Source of the DNA: Pseudomonas moraviensis | GTDB lineage: Bacteria > Pseudomonadota > Gammaproteobacteria > Pseudomonadales > Pseudomonadaceae | DNA length: 64,000 nucleotides | NCBI RefSeq assembly: GCF_900105805.1 | Contig: NZ_LT629788.1 | Location: 5,812,501-5,876,500, forward strand | Direction: 5' to 3' | Part shown: piece by piece, positions 17,821-25,675 of the stretch | Layout of the letters: every line of letters starts with the position of its first letter | Numbering within the stretch: the stretch's first letter is position 1 | Program-made: the position numbers and the translations under genes | Notes under the pieces: model-generated | The model's database searches: none | Seen by the model: only the letters and a program-made list of their open reading frames with translations | Told to the model about the DNA's origin: nothing

Positions 17821-20136
17821 TCAGAAGTGGAAGTTGGTACTCAACAGCGCCGTACGTCCCGCCGCCTGATTGGCGAAGTGGGTCGAGAAGGCTTTGTCGT
17901 AATAGGTTTCGTCAGTCAGGTTCTGCACGTTGAGTTGCAGGTCGACGTTCTTGGTCAGCTTGTAGGCCGCCATCGCGTCGTAACGTACGTACGAGTCGAC
18001 CATCGTTGTATTCGCCACACTGCCGTAGACGTCGTCGACGTAGAACGCGCCACCACCGATGGTCAGCTTTGGCGTGACCTGATAGGTGGTCCACAGGCTG
18101 GCGCTGTTTTTCGGTGTGTTCGGCAGATCGTTGCCGTCGTTGGCGCGACCCAGCGGGCCGCCGTCGACCTGTTCGCTGTCCATGAAGGCGTAACCGGCGA
18201 ACACCTGCCACTTGTCGGTGATCCTGCCGCTGGCCGACAGTTCGAAACCTTGCACGCGGGTCTTGCCGGCGTTCTCGTAGGAGCTGGTATCGACCTGCAC
18301 GCGAGCGTTTTCCTTCTCGGTGCGGAAGATGTCGGCGGTCAGCGACAGGCGATCATTGAGCAGATCCCACTTGGTGCCGATCTCGTAGTTCCTGGTGGTT
18401 TCCGGCTCCATGTCGCTGCTCAGCAGGTTGCCGCTGCGATCCGGCGTACCGCCCAGCGGATTGCCTTCCTGACCTTCGCCCAAGGTGTTGCCCGGCGGCG
18501 TCGCCGAGGTCGCGTAGGAAGCATAAATGCTGCCGTTTTCCGCTGGTTTGTAGACCACGCCGAACTGGCCGGTGACGAACTCGCTGGTGTCATCGCCCTT
18601 GGAGGTGGTGCGGCCAGCGGCGTTGTAGGTCTTGTAATCGGTGTCGAAGTGGTCGTAGCGCAGGCCCATGTTCACCAGCCATTGCTCGGACAATTCCAGC
18701 GTGTCGAACACGTACAGCGCGTAGGTGTCGGCCTGGGTGTCGGTGCCGGCGTAGTTGCGCGAAATCGCGCCGTTCCATGGATCGTTCGGGTTCGGGTTCG
18801 ACAGCGAGGTGCAGTTGTAACCGCTGGCCGCGCCGATCAGACCCGGGTTGCAGTTGGTCGTTACGGCGCTGGTGCGCGGTGTGGTGTCGGTGTTGACGTT
18901 GTACGAGGATTTTTCGCTCTGCTCACGGGTGTACTCGACACCGGTGGAGAAGCTGTTCTTGAAACCGGCCACGTAAAAGGTGCCGAACAGGTCGGTCTGG
19001 TTGGTGGTGGTTTCGGTGTTGCTCACCCGTGTGTTGGCGCGACGCCAGACGCTGCCATTGTTGACGTTGCCCTTGCTGTCGTCCGGCTGGGTGAGGATGT
19101 AATCCTGCATGCTGGTGCCGTGGCGCAGGGTGTTCTTGATGGTCAGCGCATCGTTCAGGTCGTGCTCGATGGCGAAGGTCGCGGTGTCGGTGCGGCCCTT
19201 GCGGAAGTCGCGATCCAGACCGTAGAAGTTGTCGTGATCGCCACCGGCGTACGGCTTGTCCGGGTTGGACTTGGTGCGTGCGGCCGAACCACCGGTTGGG
19301 ATGGTGTACGGGATGCCCGAGTCCGGAGTGTCGTTGCTTTCCAGGTGGTAGTAGTCGAGGTTGACGCGGGTATCGGTACCCAGGCCGAAAGCCAGGGAGG
19401 GTGCTATGCCCCAGCGGTCGTAATCGACCTTGTCGCGACCGGCGACGTTGCTCTCATGGCTCATCAGGTTGAGACGGCCAGCAGCGCTGTCGCTGAACTG
19501 GTAGTTGCCGTCGAGGGTGTAGCGCTGGGTCTGGTCGGAGCCGTAGGTGAAGCCGCCGTCGAACGAGTTGCTCAGGTGCGCTTTCTTACTCACCAGGTTG
19601 ATGCTGCCACCGGCTGCGCCACGACCGCCAATGGCCGAGTTCGGGCCTTTGCTGACTTCGATGTTTTCCACGGCGAAGATCTCGCGGCTCTGCGATCCGG
19701 TGTCACGCACGCCGTCCAGATAGGTGTCACCCTGAGCGTCGAAGCCACGAATGAACGGACGATCGCCCTGGGGGTTGCCGCCTTCACCGGCACCGAAGGT
19801 GATGCCCGGCACGGTACGCAGTGCGTCCTGCATGTTCAGCGCGCCGGTGTCCTTGAGCACTTGTTGCGGGATGACGGTGACCGAGCGCGGCGTGTCGACC
19901 AGCGGCGCGGTGTACTTGGGGGAGGAGGCTTTTTCGACCTGGTAGGAGGTCGCGTCCTGGGCTTCGCCCGTGATGGCGGTGGCGTCCAGGGCGATGGCAT
20001 TGCCGGACGCTTTGCTCTCGGTTTTTTCCGCTGCAAAGACCATCTGCCCCGCAGAGCCGGCGGTGATTGCGACACCGATTGCCGAGGCGAGCAGACGTGG
20101 TGAACTGACCGGTAGTTGTGCGTGTTGACGTGCCAT
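17821..20136 (-). CDS. piuA: TonB-dependent catecholate siderophore receptor, PiuA-like
   Basis: 771-residue outer-membrane receptor. Signal peptide at about 1-36 (LLASAIGVAITAGSAGQMVFAAE). The plug domain has DTPRSVTVIPQQVLKDTG, GDRPFIRGFDAQGDTYLDGVRD and IEVSKGPNSAIGGRGAAGGSIN. The barrel runs to a terminal Phe (LLSTNFHF). ATG 20136 has a strong GGGGAGGGGAAT upstream; the longer open frame is not needed. PiuA in P. aeruginosa takes up catechol complexes and siderophore-antibiotic conjugates. A Fur-box-like palindrome lies upstream, and the dioxygenase piuC is divergent, the arrangement of PA4514/PA4515. Confidence 0.93.
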   Translation of the reverse strand: MARQHAQLPVSSPRLLASAIGVAITAGSAGQMVFAAEKTESKASGNAIALDATAITGEAQDATSYQVEKASSPKYTAPLVDTPRSVTVIPQQVLKDTGALNMQDALRTVPGITFGAGEGGNPQGDRPFIRGFDAQGDTYLDGVRDTGSQSREIFAVENIEVSKGPNSAIGGRGAAGGSINLVSKKAHLSNSFDGGFTYGSDQTQRYTLDGNYQFSDSAAGRLNLMSHESNVAGRDKVDYDRWGIAPSLAFGLGTDTRVNLDYYHLESNDTPDSGIPYTIPTGGSAARTKSNPDKPYAGGDHDNFYGLDRDFRKGRTDTATFAIEHDLNDALTIKNTLRHGTSMQDYILTQPDDSKGNVNNGSVWRRANTRVSNTETTTNQTDLFGTFYVAGFKNSFSTGVEYTREQSEKSSYNVNTDTTPRTSAVTTNCNPGLIGAASGYNCTSLSNPNPNDPWNGAISRNYAGTDTQADTYALYVFDTLELSEQWLVNMGLRYDHFDTDYKTYNAAGRTTSKGDDTSEFVTGQFGVVYKPAENGSIYASYATSATPPGNTLGEGQEGNPLGGTPDRSGNLLSSDMEPETTRNYEIGTKWDLLNDRLSLTADIFRTEKENARVQVDTSSYENAGKTRVQGFELSASGRITDKWQVFAGYAFMDSEQVDGGPLGRANDGNDLPNTPKNSASLWTTYQVTPKLTIGGGAFYVDDVYGSVANTTMVDSYVRYDAMAAYKLTKNVDLQLNVQNLTDETYYDKAFSTHFANQAAGRTALLSTNFHF

Positions 20137-20200
20137 TTTTATTCCCCTCCCCAAGGATTTGAGGCGGCGGAATATAGGGTAAACAGGTATTCGTATCAAT

Positions 20201-20221
20201 TGCGAAACATTGTTATTCGCA
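20201..20221. promoter_or_regulatory. Candidate Fur box between piuA and piuC
   Basis: Inverted repeat TGCGAA-N9-TTCGCA in an AT-rich stretch, 65 bases before the piuA start and about 120 before piuC. The form resembles Pseudomonas Fur sites (TGCGAATAA..), though it departs from the GATAATGATAATCATTATC consensus. Confidence 0.55.
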
Positions 20222-20343
20222 TTGAATTTACATTCTTTACAATTTGCCCTTACGGTTTCTGTCCGTTCATTCGTCTTGCGGGTTTTACACGGTCAATAAG
20301 AATCAATACCATTGCCGCCTTCTTGCCATCAGGTGACATTGCC

Positions 20344-21024
20344 ATGCTGCTGCACATTCCCGGGCTGTTCGCAAAAGACGAAGTGCAGCGCATCCGCCGG
20401 GCCCTGGAGCAGGCGGACTGGGCCGATGGCAAGATCACTGCGGGCTTCCAGTCGGCCAAGGCCAAGCACAACCTGCAATTGCCCGAAGGCCATCCGCTGG
20501 CCAAGGAAATCGGCGCGGCGATGCTTGAGCGGCTGTGGAAAAATCCGCTGTTCATGTCCGCCGCATTGCCGCACAAAGTCTTTCCACCCTTGGTGAACTG
20601 TTACACCGCCGGCGGCAGTTTCGATTTCCATATCGACAATGCCGTACGCCAGCCCAAGGGCAGCATCGAACGGGTGCGTACCGATCTGTCGGCGACGCTG
20701 TTCTTCAGCGAGCCTGAGGATTACGACGGCGGCGAACTGGAAATCCAGGACACCTACGGCAGCCAGCGAGTGAAGTTGCCGGCTGGCGACATGGTGTTGT
20801 ATCCGGGCACCAGTTTGCACAAGGTCAATGCGGTCACCCGTGGCGCGCGTTATGCGTCGTTCTTCTGGACCCAAAGCCTGGTGCGCGAGGACAGTCAGCG
20901 CGCGTTGTTGTTCGAGATGGACGCGGCGATTCAGCAGCTGACCCAGGACGTCCCCGATCATCCCTCGCTGATCCGCCTCACCGGCACTTATCACAACCTG
21001 CTGCGGCGGTGGGTCGAGGTATGA
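20344..21024 (+). CDS. piuC: Fe(II)/2-oxoglutarate dioxygenase, PiuC-like PKHD-type hydroxylase
   Basis: 226-residue oxygenase with the double-stranded beta-helix iron site: His96 and Asp98 (FDFHIDNA), His159 (GTSLHKVNAV) and a 2-oxoglutarate-binding Arg nearby (RGARYASFF). The substrate is unknown; iron-regulated PiuC/PKHD proteins accompany catecholate receptors and are often suspected to modify the siderophore or receptor. ATG 20344 is preceded by AGGTGA and gives the standard MLLHIPGLF start. It overlaps the next gene by 4 bases (ATGA). Confidence 0.93.
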   Translation: MLLHIPGLFAKDEVQRIRRALEQADWADGKITAGFQSAKAKHNLQLPEGHPLAKEIGAAMLERLWKNPLFMSAALPHKVFPPLVNCYTAGGSFDFHIDNAVRQPKGSIERVRTDLSATLFFSEPEDYDGGELEIQDTYGSQRVKLPAGDMVLYPGTSLHKVNAVTRGARYASFFWTQSLVREDSQRALLFEMDAAIQQLTQDVPDHPSLIRLTGTYHNLLRRWVEV

Positions 21025-21776
21025 GTTTCCTGCTACGCCGCGAGGAAGTCCTCGACGCCGCCGGGTTGGCGGCGATGCTTGAAGAAAGCCCGGCTCGAGC
21101 GGCGCAGGCGATTTTGCTGGCGGCGGGTGAGGGCGAGGTTGAAGCGCAGGCGCTGCTCGGGCAGATCCTGCTCGACGGCCAGGGCATCGCGCAGGATCAA
21201 GCGCTGGCGCTGCGCTGGTTCGCCATCGCCGCCGGACGCGGGCACCTGATGGCGCGCAACATGCTCGGACGTTGCCATGAGCATGGTTGGGGTTGTGCGG
21301 CGGATGCCTCAGTCGCGGCGCAGCATTATCGAATCGGCGCCGAGGCGGGCCTGGACTGGGCGATGTACAACCTCGCCAACCTGCTGGCGACCGGGCGCGG
21401 GGTGACGGCTGATCATCGGCAGGCGTTGGTGTTGTATCGACGCGCGGCTGAGTTGGGCCATGCCAAATCGATGAATCTGCTTGGGCGCTATCTGGAGGAA
21501 GGGCAGGTGTGTCCGGCGGATCCGCCAGCGGCGCGCGAGTGGTATCGGCGTTCGGCTGAGGGTGGGGATTTTCGTGGGCAGTTCAGTTATGCGGCGGTGT
21601 TGGCGGGTGAAGGACGGATTGATGAGGCGGTCGACTGGCTTGAGAAAGCCTTGGCCGGCGGTAATCTGAATTTCTTGCGGGTGGCGAGTCAGACGCTGGC
21701 TGATGCGACAGATCTGCGGATTCAGGTGATGGCTAGTCAGTATGCCGCTCGGTATGCAGAGTTGCAGCGCGGCTGA
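21021..21776 (+). CDS. Sel1-like repeat protein of the piu locus
   Basis: 251 residues made largely of Sel1-type helical repeats: AQALLGQILLDGQGIAQDQALALRWF, ARNMLGRCHEHGWG..., AMYNLANLLATGRGVTADHRQAL, SMNLLGRYLEEGQVCPADPPAAREWY. Such repeats mediate protein-protein contacts; no catalytic domain or signal peptide is seen. The ATG at 21021 overlaps the piuC stop by 4 bases, so it is a translationally coupled partner. Equivalent to PA4516 next to piuC in PAO1. The partner is unknown. Confidence 0.88.
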   Translation: MSFLLRREEVLDAAGLAAMLEESPARAAQAILLAAGEGEVEAQALLGQILLDGQGIAQDQALALRWFAIAAGRGHLMARNMLGRCHEHGWGCAADASVAAQHYRIGAEAGLDWAMYNLANLLATGRGVTADHRQALVLYRRAAELGHAKSMNLLGRYLEEGQVCPADPPAAREWYRRSAEGGDFRGQFSYAAVLAGEGRIDEAVDWLEKALAGGNLNFLRVASQTLADATDLRIQVMASQYAARYAELQRG

Positions 21777-21784
21777 AACCGCAA

Positions 21785-21936
21785 AGCCCTCACCCTAGCC
21801 CTCTCCCAGGAGGAGAGGGGACTGACCGCGTCGTTCCTGCGCTATACATCGACCTGAAATATCCAGTCGAACTCAATTTTGAAAAGCATGCACATCGGCT
21901 CCCTCTCCCTCGGGAGAGGGCTGGGGTGAGGGGCTT
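21785..21936. repeat. CCCTCACCC/CTCTCCC palindromic repeat pair
   Basis: A left unit (CCCTCACCCTAGCCCTCTCC) and an inverted right unit (GGGAGAGGGCTGGGGTGAGG) in the convergent gap between the Sel1 gene and speC. Confidence 0.85.
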
Positions 21937-21980
21937 CGGTCTCAAGTGCAAATGAACCCCCAGCCGAACACCCACAAAAA

Positions 21981-22000
21981 AGCCCACAACATCGTGGGCT
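21981..22000 (-). terminator. Rho-independent terminator of speC
   Basis: AGCCCAC-aacatc-GTGGGCT, with a run of six T on the minus strand, 41 bases after the speC stop codon. On the plus strand the following TTTTC may also help terminate the Sel1 gene. Confidence 0.85.
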
Positions 22001-22040
22001 TTTCACTTGCAGCTAGCAGCTTGAAACTTGCCGCTGCCTC

Positions 22041-23204
22041 TTACACGTAAAACGACTTCAACGGCGGAAAGCCATTGAATTCAACCGCGCTATAGCTGGT
22101 GGTGTACGCACCGGTCGACAACCAGTACAGGCGGTCACCAATCGCCAGATTCAGCGGCAGACCGTACTTGTAGTTCTCATACATGATGTCGGCGCTGTCA
22201 CAGGTCGGGCCGGCGATCACGACTTCTTCCATCTCGCCTTTCTTCTCGGTCCAGATCGGGAACTTGATCGCTTCGTCCATGGTTTCAATCAGGCCGGAGA
22301 ACTTGCCCACATCGGTATACACCCAGCGCTCGACGGCAGTGCGCGACTTGCGTGCAACCAGCACCACTTCGCTGACCAGAATACCGGCGTTGGCGATCAG
22401 CGAACGGCCCGGCTCGAGAATGATTTCCGGCAGATCATCACCGAAGTCTTCCTTGAGGAAGCGGATGATTTCTTCGGCGTAGGTTTCCAGGCTGTTGGTG
22501 CGGGTGATGTAGTTGGCCGGGAAGCCACCGCCCATGTTGATCAGCTTCAGATGAATGCCGTCTTCTTCTTTCAGCCGTTCGAAAATCACTTTGACCTTGG
22601 CGATCGCCGCGTCCCAGACGCTGATGTCGCGCTGTTGCGAGCCAACGTGGAACGAGATGCCGTACGGCACCAGACCGAGGTCGCGGGCGAGGATCAGCAG
22701 GTCCATGGCCATGTCGGTCTGGCAGCCGAACTTGCGCGACAGCGGCCAGTCAGCTGTGGTCGAGCCTTCAGTCAGAATACGCACATAGACTTTCGAGCCC
22801 GGGGCAGCCTTGGCGATGTTGCGCAGGTCGGCTTCGGAGTCGGTGGAGAACAGACGCACGCCCTTCTCGTAGAAGTAGCGGATGTCCTTGGATTTCTTGA
22901 TGGTGTTGCCGTAGCTGATGCGGTCCGGGCTGACGCCACGATCCATCACTTTGTCCAGCTCGTAGATCGAGGCGATGTCGAAGCTCGAACCCTTGTCTTT
23001 GAGCAGGTCGATGATCTCGACGGCAGGGTTGGCCTTGACCGCGTAGTAGACCTTGGCGAATTCGAAACCGGCGCGCAGGTCATCGTAGGCCTGGGCGATC
23101 ATCGCGGTGTCGATCACCACGAACGGGGTTTCCTGTTTGTCGGCGAACGCCTTCATTTTGTCGAATGTAGCGCGCGCGAAATAGTCTTCGACCTGGATCG
23201 ACAT
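22041..23204 (-). CDS. speC: Ornithine decarboxylase
   Basis: 387-residue PLP enzyme of the eukaryotic-type (alanine-racemase-fold) group, making putrescine from ornithine. The PLP lysine is Lys57 (VYYAVKANP). Other landmarks are FHVGSQQ, NMGGGFP, EPGRSLIANAG and the active-site Cys of GPTCDSADIM. The length equals the P. aeruginosa SpeC length I remember. ATG 23204 follows AGGAG with 8-base spacing; a longer in-frame start is less likely. That AGGAG overlaps the stop codon of a 10-codon leader ORF, and a terminator-like hairpin lies further upstream, suggesting regulated expression. Confidence 0.96.
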   Translation of the reverse strand: MSIQVEDYFARATFDKMKAFADKQETPFVVIDTAMIAQAYDDLRAGFEFAKVYYAVKANPAVEIIDLLKDKGSSFDIASIYELDKVMDRGVSPDRISYGNTIKKSKDIRYFYEKGVRLFSTDSEADLRNIAKAAPGSKVYVRILTEGSTTADWPLSRKFGCQTDMAMDLLILARDLGLVPYGISFHVGSQQRDISVWDAAIAKVKVIFERLKEEDGIHLKLINMGGGFPANYITRTNSLETYAEEIIRFLKEDFGDDLPEIILEPGRSLIANAGILVSEVVLVARKSRTAVERWVYTDVGKFSGLIETMDEAIKFPIWTEKKGEMEEVVIAGPTCDSADIMYENYKYGLPLNLAIGDRLYWLSTGAYTTSYSAVEFNGFPPLKSFYV

Positions 23205-23215
23205 GCTGGGAACTC

Positions 23216-23248
23216 CTACTGGCAAACTGTAATTAACAATGGGTGCAT
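23216..23248 (-). CDS. Candidate 10-residue leader peptide upstream of speC
   Basis: Short ORF MHPLLITVCQ-stop, preceded by GGAGG with 6-base spacing (23255-23259), a stronger Shine-Dalgarno than that of most genes here. Its TAG stop (23218-23216) shares two bases with the speC Shine-Dalgarno AGGAG (23217-23213). A terminating ribosome would therefore sit on the speC ribosome binding site. No product is known to me. Translation and regulation are inferred. Confidence 0.5.
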   Translation of the reverse strand: MHPLLITVCQ

Positions 23249-23310
23249 GAACGTCCTCCGTATCCCCACTTTGGTTCGCCTACTTCCCAAGGCATGTCGC
23301 CGAAAGCAAA

Positions 23311-23344
23311 AAGGCCCAGGGATGTGCCGCTATCCCTTGGCCTT
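23311..23344 (-). terminator. Terminator-like hairpin in the speC leader
   Basis: On the minus strand a 13-bp stem with one mismatch (AAGGCCAAGGGAT / ATCCCTGGGCCTT, 8-base loop) runs into TTTTTGCTTT. It lies 107 bases before the speC start and downstream of a plausible promoter. It could be a leader attenuator or the distant terminator of the osmoprotectant operon. Confidence 0.65.
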
Positions 23345-23405
23345 GCTGTCTCGTCGTCAGTACTTGAGCCGGATGGATCGTTTCCAGCATGGACGTTCGG
23401 CGCGA

Positions 23406-23434
23406 ACTTTAGGGCGTGAGGGGCGTGAGATCAA
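23406..23434 (-). promoter_or_regulatory. Candidate sigma-70 promoter of speC
   Basis: Minus-strand TTGATC (23434-23429), 17-base spacer, TAAAGT (23411-23406). Predicted transcript start is near 23399, giving a leader of about 195 nt that includes the hairpin and the leader ORF. Confidence 0.4.
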
Positions 23435-23730
23435 CTAAAAATGTCGCGTTTTTGCACGCTTCTGACGTGCGTCGCGTTCATCACTCCTTGTACCCGACCG
23501 AGATGACGGACAGATGTTCCCGAGGGATTTCCGAGTGTTAAACATATCTGCACGTTCGGGGTTTTTGTCAGCCAAGTTGTCGATAAGTCCGATGACTACA
23601 ACATCGGCGACGTTCCCGGCATTAGTGCTGATTCAGAGGCTTTTCAGCTGAAACGCTGAAGATGATGGCGAGAGCAAAAGACCCCGGGTTGTTGAGATTC
23701 TTTTCCAGCCATTGCATTCGCCGAAAACCT

Positions 23731-23830
23731 GTGGCGAGGGAGCTTGCTCCCGCTGGACTGCGAAGCAGTCCTCGCTTTTATTCAAAGAAGGGCCGCTGCG
23801 CGACCCAGCGGGAGCAAGCTCCCTGGCCAC
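23731..23830. repeat. REP pair, ggagcaagctcc type
   Basis: GTGGCGAGGGAGCTTGCTCC and its near-perfect reverse complement (one arm reads CTCCCTGGCCAC) flank about 50 bases after the osmoprotectant ATPase gene. From 23435 to 23730 nothing else coding was seen. Confidence 0.88.
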
Positions 23831-23854
23831 AGGTGCAGTATTCGGTCCGGAGGA

Positions 23855-25012
23855 TTACGCGACCACGGTCTCAGCCGGCGAGACGATATTGGTCTTCATC
23901 CCTCGCGAACGTCCCGAGCTCAGGTACGCCGCGATCGACTCCTGCGTCACCTCGCCGAGGAACACCCGTTCCGCGTCCATCACCGGCAGCCAGGCGCGGT
24001 TGAACTCGTACATGCGCGACAGCAGGATGCGCAGGTGCTCGTCGTACGCCGCCGTGGCGTTGAATTCACGCAGGAATTGCGCACAGGTGCCGGTCTGGCG
24101 ATGCAGGTCGCGACGACGCACATAACCCAGTGCCTTGTTCTCGGCGCAGGTGACCACCACGTAGCGACGGTCGTGCTCGTCCATCAATTCCAGCGCATCG
24201 GCCACCGGGGTTTCCGGGCTCACCGATGGCGCGTTGTCCGCCGCGTCTTCGGCCTTCACCAATAGCAAGCGCTTGAGGGTGCTGTCCTGGCCGACGAAGT
24301 TGCTGACGAAATCGTCCGCAGGATGCGCGAGCAGAGTGTCCGGGTGGTCGATCTGCAGCAGTTTGCCGGCGCGGAAAATCGCGATCTTGTCGCCCAGCTT
24401 GATGGCTTCGTCGATATCGTGGCTGACCATGATCACGGTCTTGTTCAGCGCGCGCTGCATCTCGAAGAACTCGTTCTGGATCATCTCGCGGTTGATCGGG
24501 TCGACGGCGCCGAACGGCTCGTCCATCAACAGCAGCGGAGCATCTGCCGCCAATGCGCGGATCACGCCGATCCGCTGTTGCTGACCACCGGACAGTTCCC
24601 GCGGATAACGATGCAGATACTGCTTGGGCTCAAGCTTGATCATGCTCATCAGTTCGCGGGCGCGGTCGTGGCATTTCTGTTTGTCCCAGCCGAGCAGTTT
24701 TGGCACGACGACGATGTTCTCTTCGATGGTCATGTTCGGGAACAGACCGATCTGCTGGATCACGTAACCGATGTTGCGGCGCAGGGTCACCTCATCGAGA
24801 TCGGTGGTGTCTTCGCCGTTGATGAGGATCTTGCCCGAGGTCGGTTTGATCAGGCGGTTGATCATCTTCAGCGTGGTGCTTTTGCCGCAACCCGATGGCC
24901 CGAGGAACACGCAGATCTCGCCTTCATTGACGGTCAGGCTTACCGAGTCCACGGCTTTGACATCTTTGCCGTTGCTTTGGAAGGTCTTGCTGAGGTTTTG
25001 AAGTTCGATCAT
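23855..25012 (-). CDS. Glycine betaine/choline-type ABC transporter ATPase (OpuCA/OsmV-like)
   Basis: 385-residue ATPase energising uptake of quaternary-amine osmoprotectants. Walker A GPSGCGKST (about residue 37), Q-loop YVIQQIGLF, signature LSGGQQQR, Walker B LLLMDEPFGAVD and H-loop VSHD are all present. Two CBS domains fill the C-terminus (about 260-370), the usual ionic-strength sensor. ATG 25012 gives MIELQNLSK and overlaps the permease gene by 4 bases. It is the last gene of the four-gene operon; transcription runs permease, binding protein, permease, ATPase. Confidence 0.92.
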   Translation of the reverse strand: MIELQNLSKTFQSNGKDVKAVDSVSLTVNEGEICVFLGPSGCGKSTTLKMINRLIKPTSGKILINGEDTTDLDEVTLRRNIGYVIQQIGLFPNMTIEENIVVVPKLLGWDKQKCHDRARELMSMIKLEPKQYLHRYPRELSGGQQQRIGVIRALAADAPLLLMDEPFGAVDPINREMIQNEFFEMQRALNKTVIMVSHDIDEAIKLGDKIAIFRAGKLLQIDHPDTLLAHPADDFVSNFVGQDSTLKRLLLVKAEDAADNAPSVSPETPVADALELMDEHDRRYVVVTCAENKALGYVRRRDLHRQTGTCAQFLREFNATAAYDEHLRILLSRMYEFNRAWLPVMDAERVFLGEVTQESIAAYLSSGRSRGMKTNIVSPAETVVA

Positions 25013-25662
25013 TTCAGGAGTCCTTTTGGAGTCAGCGAGCGTTGCAGCCACTGCAAAACGAGATCGGCGAAAATCGCCAGAAGACTGACCAGCAGCGCGC
25101 CGACGATAAGCATCGACATGTCACTGCGGCTGATGGAGGCGAGGATCAACACACCGAGGCCGCCGGCGCCGATGGTCGCGGCGATGGTCATTACGCCGAT
25201 GTTCATCACCACGGCGGTACGCACACCGGCGAGGATCACCGGCACCGCAATCGGCAGTTCGACCATGCGCAGGCGCTGGCCGAAGGTCATGCCGATACCC
25301 CGTGCAGCTTCACGGATGCCCGGTTCAACGCCAGTCAGGGCGAGATAGGTGTTGCGCATGATCGGCAGTAACGAATACAGGAACACCGCAGTGATCGCCG
25401 GCAGTGGCCCCAGGCCCTGGCCGAACTTGGAGTAGAACGGCAGCAGCAGGCCGAACAGGGCAATCGACGGCACGGTCAGCAGCACCGTGGCGCTGGCCTG
25501 CAAGGGGCCGGCGAGGCTCGGAAAGCGCGTCATCAGAATGCCCAGAGGCACGCCGATGACAATCGCCAGGGTCACGGCGATGCCGACCAGAGTGATGTGC
25601 TGCCAGGTCAGGTGCATCACCTGCTGCCAGTCGAGATGGGAAAAGGCGTTCAGAAATTCCAT
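25009..25662 (-). CDS. Osmoprotectant ABC transporter permease (OpuCB/OsmW-like)
   Basis: 217-residue inner-membrane permease with about five to six helices. The cytoplasmic coupling loop EPGIREAARGIGMTFGQRLRMVELP (about residues 128-152) is characteristic of the OpuC family. It follows the binding-protein gene by 13 bases and overlaps the ATPase gene by 4. Its partner permease is the first gene of the operon. Confidence 0.92.
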   Translation of the reverse strand: MEFLNAFSHLDWQQVMHLTWQHITLVGIAVTLAIVIGVPLGILMTRFPSLAGPLQASATVLLTVPSIALFGLLLPFYSKFGQGLGPLPAITAVFLYSLLPIMRNTYLALTGVEPGIREAARGIGMTFGQRLRMVELPIAVPVILAGVRTAVVMNIGVMTIAATIGAGGLGVLILASISRSDMSMLIVGALLVSLLAIFADLVLQWLQRSLTPKGLLK

Positions 25663-25675
25663 GACTTCTCCTCTC

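Noticed and set aside
15816..17933. 705-codon plus-strand frame over the PepSY-flavoreductase
   Set aside because: Shadow of a confidently identified multidomain protein.
17827..20103. 758-codon plus-strand frame over the TonB receptor
   Set aside because: Gly/Val/Arg-rich shadow with no start signal; receptor motifs are on the other strand.
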